This document shows, piece by piece, positions 1-7,368 of a stretch of 64,000 nucleotides of DNA; position 1 is the stretch's first letter, and every line of letters starts with the position of its first letter. A program made the translations under genes and the position numbers. Source of the DNA: an uncultured Prevotella sp. Its GTDB lineage: Bacteria; Bacteroidota; Bacteroidia; Bacteroidales; Bacteroidaceae. The notes beneath the pieces are model-generated. The model was not told the origin of the DNA and ran no database searches. It worked only from the letters and a program-made list of their open reading frames with translations. The stretch is from positions 73,378 to 137,377 of the forward strand of contig CAKZVT010000029.1 in assembly GCA_937922435.1 (NCBI GenBank), in the 5' to 3' direction.

Positions 1-1071
1 ATAGTGAGCCTTGCCATAGGTAGCCCCGACATGCCGCCCTCACGGCAGACAATAGACAAGCTGTGCGAAGTGGCGCGGCAGGCTGGCAGCCACGGCTACC
101 AGCCCACAATGGGTACGCCCGAACTGCGGCAGGCCATGGCCGGGTTCTACAAACGCTGGTACGGAGTAAGCATCGACCCGCAAACAGAAATACAGCCGCT
201 CATCGGCTCGAAGGAAGGAATACTCCATATAACGCTCGCTTTCGTAAATACGGGCGACAAAGTGCTCGTGCCCAACCCCGGCTATCCTACCTATACATCG
301 CTCAGCAAGCTGCTCGGCGCAGAGGTCGTAACCTACAACCTGCGTGAAGACGACGGCTGGCAGCCCGACTTCGAGCAGCTTGAAGCCATGGACTTGACGG
401 GTGTACGCCTCATGTGGACCAACTATCCGAACATGCCGACAGGCGCTCCGGCACTCATGGAGACCTACCGCAGGCTCGTAAGTTTCGCCCGGAGGCACAA
501 CATCGTAGTAGTGAACGACAACCCGTATTCGCTAATACTCAACGAGAAACCCGTCTCGCTGATGCAAGTAGAGGGCGCAAAGGACTGCTGCATAGAACTT
601 AACTCGATGAGCAAAAGCCACAACATGCCCGGCTGGCGCGTCGGAATGTGCGTCTCTAACAGGCAATTCATACAATGGATTCTCAAAGTCAAGAGCAACA
701 TCGACTCCGGGACATTCCGCGGAATACAGCTGGCCGCCGCCGAAGCGTACAACAACAGCGACGCGTGGCACCACCAGGCGAACATTGAAACTTACCACCG
801 GCGCCGCCGTCTGGCAGAAGCCATCATGCAGGAGCTGGACTGCGAGTATGGCGGAGACCAAGTCGGGATGTTCCTTTGGGGCAGAATACCCGACCGTTAC
901 GCCACCGCCGAGGAGCTGACGGAGAAGGTGTTGCACCGTGCGAGAGTGTTCATCACGCCGGGATTTATCTTCGGAAGCAACGGCGAAAGATACGTCCGAA
1001 TATCACTTTGCGCCAAGGACGAAAAGATGGAAGAGGCCTTGAAACGCATCAAGGAAATGTCAAACGATTGA
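1..1071 (+). CDS. PLP-dependent aromatic aminotransferase, 5' end cut by window
   Basis: Fold-type I aminotransferase (class I/II) that probably transaminates phenylpyruvate or 4-hydroxyphenylpyruvate in the last step of Phe/Tyr synthesis. The frame is open from base 1; relatives have about 35 more N-terminal residues, so the real start lies upstream and the GTG at position 4 is not it. Visible motifs are the substrate-side IGSPDMPPS, the cofactor loop IGSKEGI, NYPNMPTGA, NDNPYS, and NSMSKSHNMPGWR, whose Lys (codon 613-615) is the expected Schiff-base lysine. The C-terminus reads FITPGFIFGSNGERYVRIS, which places the carboxylate-binding Arg. It is followed 21 nt later by the DAHP synthase gene, and this order matches the Bacteroidales aromatic operon. 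Substrate preference is inferred from context only. Confidence 0.9.
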   Translation: MVSLAIGSPDMPPSRQTIDKLCEVARQAGSHGYQPTMGTPELRQAMAGFYKRWYGVSIDPQTEIQPLIGSKEGILHITLAFVNTGDKVLVPNPGYPTYTSLSKLLGAEVVTYNLREDDGWQPDFEQLEAMDLTGVRLMWTNYPNMPTGAPALMETYRRLVSFARRHNIVVVNDNPYSLILNEKPVSLMQVEGAKDCCIELNSMSKSHNMPGWRVGMCVSNRQFIQWILKVKSNIDSGTFRGIQLAAAEAYNNSDAWHHQANIETYHRRRRLAEAIMQELDCEYGGDQVGMFLWGRIPDRYATAEELTEKVLHRARVFITPGFIFGSNGERYVRISLCAKDEKMEEALKRIKEMSND

Positions 1072-1092
1072 ATAAAACAAAACAACAATATT

Positions 1093-2157
1093 ATGGAACT
1101 TGAACTGCAACCGCTCAACTTGCCGAGCGACAATAAACGACTGACGGTAATCGCCGGCCCGTGTTCTGCCGAAACAGAAGAACAAGTGATGGAAACAGCA
1201 AGACAACTTGCATCCAAAGGCTGCCACATATTCCGCGCCGGAGTATGGAAACCGCGCACAAAGCCGGGCGGATTTGAGGGCAACGGCGAGAAAGCCCTGC
1301 CCTGGATGCAACGTGTTAAGGAAGAAACGGGCATGATGACGGCCACCGAAGTGGCTACGCCAGAGCATGTTGAGCTTGCCCTGAAATACGGCATCGACAT
1401 GCTGTGGATAGGCGCACGCACATCGGCAAACCCCTTTGCGATGCAGGCTTTGGCCGACAGCTTGAAGGGAATCGACATCCCCGTACTGGTGAAAAACCCC
1501 GTAAACCCCGACCTCGAGCTGTGGATTGGAGCGATGGAGCGCATCAACCAGGCCGGAATAAAGCGCATTGCGGCCATTCATCGCGGCTTTTCCAGCTACG
1601 ACAAGAAGATATACCGCAACCTGCCTATGTGGCAAATACCAATCGAACTACGCCGACGTATACCGCAACTGCCCATACTCTGCGACCCAAGCCACATAGG
1701 AGGACGGCGCGAACTGATAGCATCATTGTGCCAGCAGGCCATGGACCTGGGACTTGACGGCCTCATCATAGAGAGCCACTGCGACCCGGACAACGCATGG
1801 AGCGACGCAAAGCAGCAGATAACACCCGATATTCTAGACTACATACTCGGCCTTCTCGTCATCCGAGACCAGACCATGAGCACCGAAGGCATAACCACCC
1901 TGCGCAAGCAAATAGACGAAATAGACAACCAGCTGATGGAAATACTGGCAAAGCGGATGCGCGTATGCCGCGAAATAGGCCAGTACAAGAAGGAGCACAA
2001 CATGACCGTATTGCAGACATCGCGCTACAACGAGATACTCGACAAGCGCGGAGCGCAAGGCTCGCTGTGCGGAATGGACCCGTCATTCGTCAAGACCGTG
2101 TTCGAGGCCGTGCATGAAGAGTCGGTAAGGCAGCAGATAGAGATAGTGAACAAATGA
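1093..2157 (+). CDS. bifunctional DAHP synthase / chorismate mutase
   Basis: A 354-residue fusion that joins the first step of the shikimate pathway (phosphoenolpyruvate plus erythrose 4-phosphate to DAHP) with the branch-point mutase (chorismate to prephenate). Residues 1-245 form a type I-beta (KdsA-like) DAHP synthase: VIAGPCSAE, AGVWKPRTKP, VLVKNPVNP, CDPSHIGG and IIESHCDP are all present. Residues 262-350 form an AroQ-type chorismate mutase beginning ITTLRKQIDEIDNQLMEILA, with KRMRVCREIGQYK and a C-terminal R.Q helix. The linker near residues 246-260 has no obvious extra domain. The start ATG follows an A-rich stretch 21 nt after the aminotransferase stop, so the two are cotranscribed. 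A fused mutase often mediates feedback control of the synthase; that is family knowledge, not visible here. Confidence 0.93.
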   Translation: MELELQPLNLPSDNKRLTVIAGPCSAETEEQVMETARQLASKGCHIFRAGVWKPRTKPGGFEGNGEKALPWMQRVKEETGMMTATEVATPEHVELALKYGIDMLWIGARTSANPFAMQALADSLKGIDIPVLVKNPVNPDLELWIGAMERINQAGIKRIAAIHRGFSSYDKKIYRNLPMWQIPIELRRRIPQLPILCDPSHIGGRRELIASLCQQAMDLGLDGLIIESHCDPDNAWSDAKQQITPDILDYILGLLVIRDQTMSTEGITTLRKQIDEIDNQLMEILAKRMRVCREIGQYKKEHNMTVLQTSRYNEILDKRGAQGSLCGMDPSFVKTVFEAVHEESVRQQIEIVNK

Positions 2158-2180
2158 TTTATTAAGGAGAGAAGGAGAAA

Positions 2181-2279
2181 GGAGTGAAGGAGTAAGTAGA
2201 CTTGATTTGGCAGGATGCCAATCATATACAGACAAACAAAAATTACAGTATAAGGCATTCCTACTTACTCCTTCACTCC
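2181..2279. repeat. 19-bp perfect inverted repeat of polypurine/polypyrimidine words
   Basis: GGAGTGAAGGAGTAAGTAG (2181-2199) is exactly repeated in inverse at 2261-2279, with a 61-nt loop. It fills the gap between the DAHP synthase and tyrA genes. The arms are built from the words GGAG and AAGGAG, also used at 7211-7327 and, as a single arm, at 58757-58795. Confidence 0.85.
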
Positions 2280-2309
2280 CATACTCCTTACTGCTAAAAA
2301 CACAACACC

Positions 2310-3092
2310 ATGCGGATATTAGTACTTGGCGCAGGCAAGATGGGCAGCTTTTTCCTCGACCTGCTTAGCTTCGAACACGAGACGGCGGTGTACGAGAAGA
2401 ACCCCGAGCGGCTGCGCTTCACCTTCAACACGCTGCGCTTCACGTCGATGGACGAGGTGGAGGCGTTCAAACCCGAACTGGTTATCAACGCCGTAACCGT
2501 GAAATACACAATAAAGGCGTTCGAGGAGGTTATCCCCCACCTGCCCGATGACTGCATCATAAGCGACATATCGTCGGTAAAGACCGGGCTGAAGGACTTT
2601 TACGGGCAGTGCGGACACCGCTACGTGTCAACCCACCCGATGTTCGGGCCCACCTTCGCCAACCTCAACCAGCTAAGCCACGAGAACGCAATAATCATCA
2701 ACGAGGGCGACTACATGGGTCGCATATTCTTCAAAGACCTGTACAGCCGTCTCGGGCTGAGCATCTACGAATACTCTTTCGAGGAGCACGACAAGACCGT
2801 CGCCTACTCGCTCAGCATCCCGTTCGTAAGCACTTTCGTGTTCGCCGCCGTGATGAAGCACCAGGACGCGCCCGGCACTACGTTCAAACGGCACATGAAG
2901 ATAGCCCGGGGCGTGCTTAGCGAGGACGACTACCTGTTGCAGGAAATACTCTTCAACCCCTACACTTCGGGGCAAGTGGAGCAAATCCGGACTGAACTCA
3001 AGGAGCTGCTTGGCATCATAGAGCGCAAGGACGAACAAGCCATGAAGGCGTATCTTGAGAAAATCAGGAAGAACGTCAAAGACAATTCTTGA
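2310..3092 (+). CDS. tyrA: prephenate dehydrogenase (TyrA)
   Basis: NAD(P)-dependent oxidative decarboxylase of prephenate, giving 4-hydroxyphenylpyruvate for tyrosine. The 260-residue protein opens with the Rossmann motif VLGAGKMGS, then has AVTVKYT, DISSVKTG, STHPMFGPT (the substrate His-Pro loop) and a helical C-terminal dimer domain from about residue 165. There is no ACT domain and no fused mutase, consistent with the mutase being carried by the preceding gene. It starts 152 nt after that gene; the spacer is mostly the inverted repeat at 2181-2279, so whether it is on the same transcript is not certain. Relatives in Bacteroidales sit at the same place at the end of the aromatic operon. 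Confidence 0.9.
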   Translation: MRILVLGAGKMGSFFLDLLSFEHETAVYEKNPERLRFTFNTLRFTSMDEVEAFKPELVINAVTVKYTIKAFEEVIPHLPDDCIISDISSVKTGLKDFYGQCGHRYVSTHPMFGPTFANLNQLSHENAIIINEGDYMGRIFFKDLYSRLGLSIYEYSFEEHDKTVAYSLSIPFVSTFVFAAVMKHQDAPGTTFKRHMKIARGVLSEDDYLLQEILFNPYTSGQVEQIRTELKELLGIIERKDEQAMKAYLEKIRKNVKDNS

Positions 3093-3180
3093 GTTAAGAA
3101 TTAAGAGTTAAGAAAATATGCCATGAAAGCGCGGCATACCTTCGATTATTCATTTTTCATTATTCATTTTTCATTAAAAA

Positions 3181-4125
3181 ATGTGCCTTTCACTGCTCCT
3201 TGCATCCCTGCTTACGTTCGTCCAGCTGAACTGCGAGAACCTGTTTGACTGCCGCCACGACAGCCTGAAGCAAGACACGGAGTTCACCCCGGAGGGCGAC
3301 CGCCGCTGGACTGCAAGCAAATACTGGGACAAACTGAACAATACGGCCAAAGCCATAATCGACTGCGGCACGGAGGACGGCGACTGGCGGCTGCCCGACC
3401 TGGTAGCCCTGTGCGAAGTGGAGAACGACAGCGTGATGCGCGACCTTACGCGGCGGTCGCTGCTTCGAGGCGCCAACTACGAGTACATCGTGACCTCCTC
3501 GCCCGACGTTCGCGGCATCGACGTGGCCCTGCTCTACTCTCCCGGCAGCTTCGCGCCCGTAAGGCACTATCCGCTTCGCGTAAAACCGATGAAAGGCATG
3601 CGTCCCACGCGCGACATACTCTACGCCGCAGGCCGCATAATAACAGGCGACACACTCCACATATTCGTAGTCCACGCCCCGAGCCGCTACGGTGGAGAGC
3701 GGCGCACAAGGCCGCACCGCAAGCTCGTGGCCGACCGCCTCTGCCTTGCCATAGACTCGCTTAAAGCCGTCTGCAAAGACCCGATGGTCATCATAGCTGG
3801 CGACTTCAACGAGGGCGGCGACGGCGCTGCGGTACGGCAGGTGTGCGCCAAGGGCATGGCCGACGTGTCCGCCAACGCCCGGGGCAGCCACGGAGCACGC
3901 GGCACATACAAGTACAAAGGCCAATGGGAAAGCATCGACCATATCATCGTAAGCCCTGCCATGGCGCGCCGCCTGCGCTCGTGCACAGTGAACGACGCGC
4001 CATTCCTGCTCGAACCCGACGACCGATACGGCGGCGTGCAACCGCTGCGCACGTACCGCGCGTGGCGTTACCGCCGCGGCTACAGCGACCACCTGCCCCT
4101 CGTGGCACGCTTCGACTTTGAATGA
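3181..4125 (+). CDS. endonuclease/exonuclease/phosphatase family protein, probably exported
   Basis: DNase I-like metal-dependent phosphoesterase of 314 residues. Family landmarks run in order: QLNCENLFD near the N-terminus (metal-binding Asn and Glu), LVALCEVEN, FVVHAPSRYGG, IIAGDFNEGG (the GDFN box), SIDHIIVSP and GYSDHLPLVA (catalytic Asp-His). The N-terminus MCLSLLLASLLTFVQ is hydrophobic and short; it may be a weak signal peptide. Paralogues in Bacteroidetes are secreted or periplasmic and act on nucleic acids or phosphoesters; the substrate here cannot be told. The spacer before it carries simple repeats of TTAAGA and ATTATTCATTTTTC type. It is one of three nuclease-like exported proteins in the window. 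Confidence 0.82.
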   Translation: MCLSLLLASLLTFVQLNCENLFDCRHDSLKQDTEFTPEGDRRWTASKYWDKLNNTAKAIIDCGTEDGDWRLPDLVALCEVENDSVMRDLTRRSLLRGANYEYIVTSSPDVRGIDVALLYSPGSFAPVRHYPLRVKPMKGMRPTRDILYAAGRIITGDTLHIFVVHAPSRYGGERRTRPHRKLVADRLCLAIDSLKAVCKDPMVIIAGDFNEGGDGAAVRQVCAKGMADVSANARGSHGARGTYKYKGQWESIDHIIVSPAMARRLRSCTVNDAPFLLEPDDRYGGVQPLRTYRAWRYRRGYSDHLPLVARFDFE

Positions 4126-4196
4126 AAAACACGTTTCAAAAGTGTAAAAAATGCTGAAAACCGGCGTTTTTAACACGTTCTTCGCCACAAAATCCA

Positions 4197-4204
4197 TATC
4201 TTTG
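4197..4204 (+). promoter_or_regulatory. -7 box of the rhodanese gene
   Basis: TATCTTTG fits the Bacteroidetes -7 consensus TAnnTTTG and lies 32 nt before the start codon. No clear TTTG -33 box is present at the usual spacing. Confidence 0.5.
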
Positions 4205-4236
4205 CATAAATTATATAGTGTAATACTCTGCTTTTA

Positions 4237-4635
4237 ATGCAAAAGATGAACAAACTGTTACTGTCAATCATGACCCTGTTTGCAGGCTGCCTGACGGGCT
4301 GCGGACAGCAAAGCGTCAAGACGGTGGACGCCGACGAGTTCGAGAAAACCATCTCGCGCGACGGCGTACAGCTGCTCGACGTGCGCACGGTGACCGAGTT
4401 CCGCGATGGGCACATAGCCTCCGACAAGGTGCAGAACATAGACTACCGCCAGCCCGACTTCGTCGAACAGGCCGACGGCAAGCTTGACAAAGGCCGCCCC
4501 GTAGCCGTCTACTGCCGCAGCGGACGGCGCAGCCTTGACGCGGCGAAGATGCTTGCAAAGCGCGGCTTCGAGGTAATCAACCTCAAGGGCGGCATCCTTG
4601 AATGGCAGGAAAAGGGCAAACCCGTAAGGCGGTAA
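4237..4635 (+). CDS. rhodanese-like domain lipoprotein
   Basis: A 132-residue lipoprotein with one rhodanese domain. The signal peptide MQKMNKLLLSIMTLFAGC ends in a lipobox; two Cys (AGC and TGC) are possible, the second (LTGC) being the better fit. The domain has LLDVRTVTEFRDGHI and the active-site loop YCRSGRRS, with Cys followed by a six-residue loop as in thiosulfate or polysulfide sulfurtransferases and PspE-type periplasmic rhodaneses. It ends ILEWQEKGKPV, the typical final helix. The catalytic Cys is present, so it is probably active in sulfur transfer or thiol redox chemistry in the periplasm. A second start at Met4 (4246) is possible. It has its own promoter and is followed by a repeat cluster. 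Confidence 0.9.
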   Translation: MQKMNKLLLSIMTLFAGCLTGCGQQSVKTVDADEFEKTISRDGVQLLDVRTVTEFRDGHIASDKVQNIDYRQPDFVEQADGKLDKGRPVAVYCRSGRRSLDAAKMLAKRGFEVINLKGGILEWQEKGKPVRR

Positions 4636-4662
4636 AGTTCAAAAACGGCTACGCATTCCATG

Positions 4663-4692
4663 CTCCCTCCCTTCGGGAGGGCTGGGGTGGGT
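4663..4692. repeat. 30-bp CCCTCCC/GGGAGGG element, single copy
   Basis: A 30-bp element with core CTCCCTCCCTTCGGGAGGG followed by CTGGGGTGGGT. Other copies are at 9580-9609, 9706-9735, 26429-26458, 41977-42006, 42055-42084, about 42979-43008 (degenerate) and 43087-43118. The inner part can form a short GC hairpin. Confidence 0.85.
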
Positions 4693-4694
4693 TT

Positions 4695-4782
4695 CCAAAA
4701 GGCCACCTTTCGCAATGCAAAAGACCGTCTTTCGCAATCTAAAAGGCCACCTTTCGCAGCGCGAAAGACCGCCTTTTACAAC
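4695..4782. repeat. 22-bp palindrome array, four units
   Basis: Four tandem 22-bp units (starts 4695, 4717, 4739, 4761), each an imperfect palindrome with a core like CAAAAGACCGTCTTT. Further arrays with the same period are listed separately at 10566, 14390, 19582, 23766, 25320, 32070, 35676, 39373, 44325, 47822 and (half array) 60372. Confidence 0.9.
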
Positions 4783-4830
4783 GCATTGAATATCAAGACG
4801 TTATAACAACAGATAAAACATACTTGAAAA

Positions 4831-6360
4831 ATGAACATTTTTAAGAGAACATCCGCGCTCGGCCTGCTGCTCGCATTGGTGCTACAGGCGTTCGCGCAAG
4901 GGGCAAACAATACCGGCACTTACTACCAAAACGCCGACGGAAAGAAAGGAAGGGAGCTTAAGACGGCGATGTGGGGCATAATAAAAAATCCACATACAGT
5001 CGGCTATGGCGGCCTATGGGAGGCATACGAAAAAACTGATGCCGACGAGAATGGCAAAGTATGGGACATGTATTCAATCGACAGGAATTACGATTTTGAC
5101 GACCACGGCTCAAGCTTTCCTTATGAAGGGGCGGGATTTAATCGCGAACATTCATTTCCAAGAAGTTGGTTTGGTGGTGAAGTAGAACCAATGAACAGTG
5201 ACATTATGCACATTGTTCCCACCGACGGATATGTAAACAATCGACGAAACAACTATCCTTTCGGCGAAACAAGTAGTCCAAGATACACGTCAAATGGTAA
5301 TTTCAGCAAACTCGGGCCATCATCTATCAGCGGCTATTCTAAAGACGTTTTTGAGCCTAACGACGAGTACAAGGGCGACTTTGCACGTATTTACTTCTAT
5401 ATGGCAACGTGTTACGAAGACAAGATTGCAAGTTGGGAAAGCGATATGTTGTCTGGTAACAAATACCAGCCATACGAGGATTGGGCTTTGAACATGCTGC
5501 TGCGCTGGGCTGCCGAAGACCCCGTAAGTCAAAAGGAGATTGACCGCAACAATGCAGTTTACGACATACAGGGCAACCGCAACCCGTATGTTGACTATCC
5601 AGGATTGGAGCAATACGTTTGGGGAGAATACAAGGACAAAACCTTCAGCTATTCAAACTATGAAGAGCCGGACGGCACAACCGTTACACCCGACCCTGAC
5701 GACCCCGACGACGACCCTGTAACCCCACCAGTCGGCGGCGAACTTACCTTCACAAAAGTAACATCAGATAGCCAGCTTAGCACTGAATACACTTACCTTA
5801 TTGTGTATGAAAAAGAAGGAATAGCCATGAGCAAGTCCAATGGCGATATTAGAAGCGGTATCGAAGTAACCATTTCAAGTAGCAAAATCACCACCGATGT
5901 CAACGGCAACGGCCAGCCGCGTGCCCTAAATCTCGGCGGAACGAAAGGTGCATACACCCTGTACGACGGCGTGGAAAAAGTTTATCTTGCGCTCAACAGC
6001 AGCGACAATAAATTGCAAAACAGCACTACCGCTACGACAAACAACGCAAAGTGGAGCATTACTTTCGGCAGCGGCTGCTCTATAAGGAACAACGCCCATA
6101 CCGACAGATACATCAACTATAATCCAAGCGCAGACCGTTTTGCCTGCTACAAGACCACAAGCAACCAGCAGCCTGTTGCCCTTTATCGCAGCACTACGAC
6201 CACAGGCATAGTCGAAGTGACTGTAGACGGCAACGCGAAAGTCGACGTTTACACCATCACGGGAATGAAAGTGCGCTCACAAGTTACGCGTAACGACGCA
6301 CTGGAAGGACTTGACAAGGGCGTTTACATAATAGGAAACAAGAAATATCTTGTGAAATAA
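4831..6360 (+). CDS. secreted endonuclease I family nuclease with C-terminal sorting-like module
   Basis: A 509-residue exported nuclease. Residues 1-22 are a clear signal peptide (ending QAFAQG). Residues 25-270 match the EndA/NucM endonuclease I family (His-Me finger): SIDRNYDFDDHG, GFNREHSFPRSWFGG, SDIMHIVPTDGYVNNRRNNYPFGE carry the catalytic His and metal-binding Asn/Glu. A D/P-rich linker (TPDPDDPDDDP) leads to a beta-rich middle region of unknown fold, and the last 55 residues (GIVEVTVDGNAKVDVYTITG ... GVYIIGNKKYLVK) resemble the conserved C-terminal signals used by the type IX secretion system. It would therefore be exported to the surface or medium to degrade DNA or RNA. Bases of roughly 5140-5500 are more AT-rich than the flanks. 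Confidence 0.87.
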   Translation: MNIFKRTSALGLLLALVLQAFAQGANNTGTYYQNADGKKGRELKTAMWGIIKNPHTVGYGGLWEAYEKTDADENGKVWDMYSIDRNYDFDDHGSSFPYEGAGFNREHSFPRSWFGGEVEPMNSDIMHIVPTDGYVNNRRNNYPFGETSSPRYTSNGNFSKLGPSSISGYSKDVFEPNDEYKGDFARIYFYMATCYEDKIASWESDMLSGNKYQPYEDWALNMLLRWAAEDPVSQKEIDRNNAVYDIQGNRNPYVDYPGLEQYVWGEYKDKTFSYSNYEEPDGTTVTPDPDDPDDDPVTPPVGGELTFTKVTSDSQLSTEYTYLIVYEKEGIAMSKSNGDIRSGIEVTISSSKITTDVNGNGQPRALNLGGTKGAYTLYDGVEKVYLALNSSDNKLQNSTTATTNNAKWSITFGSGCSIRNNAHTDRYINYNPSADRFACYKTTSNQQPVALYRSTTTTGIVEVTVDGNAKVDVYTITGMKVRSQVTRNDALEGLDKGVYIIGNKKYLVK

Positions 6361-6379
6361 AAGCATAAAAAACAAAAGC

Positions 6380-6426
6380 AAAGCCCCTCCCCACAATCAC
6401 AAATAAGTGACACAGGGAGGGGCTTT
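6380..6426. terminator. bidirectional hairpin terminator
   Basis: AAAGCCCCTCCC (6380-6391) pairs with GGGAGGGGCTTT (6415-6426); T-rich on both sides. It separates the plus-strand nuclease from the convergent SDR gene. Confidence 0.8.
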
Positions 6427-6432
6427 CTTTTG

Positions 6433-7191
6433 TTATTTCCGATAAATCACAGTGCCGTTGGCCTGGTGGGTTGCCAACACAAGCACCTCGGCGATTTGCA
6501 CATGAGCAGGCGCATTGGCGGCATAAAGGGCCACGTCGGCGATGTCGTCGCCCGTAAGCGGCTGTATGCCACGATACACATTGTCGGCACGTTCATTGTC
6601 TCCGTGGAAGCGGACGACGCTGAAATTGGTCTCCACCAGTCCTGGCTTGACGTTTGTTACACGCACCGCCGTGTCTGCAACGTCTATGCGCAGGCCGTCG
6701 GTGATGGCCTTCACGGCAGCCTTCGTGGCGCAATAAACGTTTCCTCCGGCATAAGCCGCGTCGCCTGCGACCGAGCCAATGTTGATAACATGCCCACGGT
6801 TGCGCTCCACCATGCCTGGAACTATGAGGCGTGTCATCGTCAGCAAGCCTTTGACATTAGTGTCAATCATCGTCTCCCAGTCGTCCAAGTCGCCCTCGTA
6901 TTCCTTTTCCAGGCCGAGCGCAAGTCCGGCGTTGTTGACTAAAACGTCAACCTCTGCCCATTTGCCCGTGAGCGAACCGACCGCCGCCGTGGCCGCATTA
7001 CGGTCACGTACGTCAAAAACCAAGGGCAGAACGTCAGCCCCCAGCCCTCTCGCAGCAGCCTCGACAGCCTTCAGCTTGTCAACGTTACGCCCTGTAAGTA
7101 TGAGGTCATAGCCTCCACAGGCAAACTTTCTGGCGCACGCCTCGCCTATTCCGCTCGTCGCGCCGGTAATCAATGCGATTTTTCTTTCCAT
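6433..7191 (-). CDS. short-chain dehydrogenase/reductase (YdfG-like)
   Basis: Classical SDR of 252 residues. The cofactor motif TGATSGIG is at residues 8-15, NNAG near residue 88, the catalytic Ser at INIGSVAGD and the YxxxK pair in VYCATKAAV. Substrate loop NVKPGLVETNFSVVRFHGD follows. It looks most like NADP-dependent hydroxy-acid dehydrogenases (YdfG type), which reduce L-allo-threonine or 3-hydroxypropionate-type substrates; the substrate is not certain. I chose Met at 7191 (MERKIALITG); an in-frame upstream extension would read through AT-rich spacer and has no family support. It sits 3' of the polypurine inverted repeat at 7211-7327, so is probably expressed alone. Confidence 0.88.
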   Translation of the reverse strand: MERKIALITGATSGIGEACARKFACGGYDLILTGRNVDKLKAVEAAARGLGADVLPLVFDVRDRNAATAAVGSLTGKWAEVDVLVNNAGLALGLEKEYEGDLDDWETMIDTNVKGLLTMTRLIVPGMVERNRGHVINIGSVAGDAAYAGGNVYCATKAAVKAITDGLRIDVADTAVRVTNVKPGLVETNFSVVRFHGDNERADNVYRGIQPLTGDDIADVALYAANAPAHVQIAEVLVLATHQANGTVIYRK

Positions 7192-7210
7192 GAATTTATA
7201 TTTTATTTTA

Positions 7211-7327
7211 GGAGTAAAGAAGTAAGGAGAGAAGGAGTAAGGAGACATGTCTTGCCAATAATTATTCCCTAAACATCGGCTCAAATCACAACTACTTACT
7301 CCTTCTCTCCTGTTACTCCTTTACTCC
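7211..7327. repeat. polypurine/polypyrimidine inverted repeat
   Basis: GGAGAGAAGGAGTAAG (7226-7241) is exactly inverted at 7295-7310 (loop 53 nt); the outer words GGAGTAAAG and CTTTACTCC also match. It lies between the SDR and epimerase genes and uses the same words as 2181-2279. Confidence 0.85.
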
Positions 7328-7368
7328 TTAATTCATTACTTACTCCTTCCCTCCTTACTCCTTCACTC

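Noticed and set aside
3190..4197. 335-codon antisense frame opposite the EEP nuclease gene
   Set aside because: Shadow frame: GC-rich third positions of the real gene suppress stops; Arg/Ala-rich product without any family motif.
4695..4782. 22-bp arrays as CRISPR
   Set aside because: Units follow each other without spacers, each unit is itself a palindrome, and no cas genes are present.
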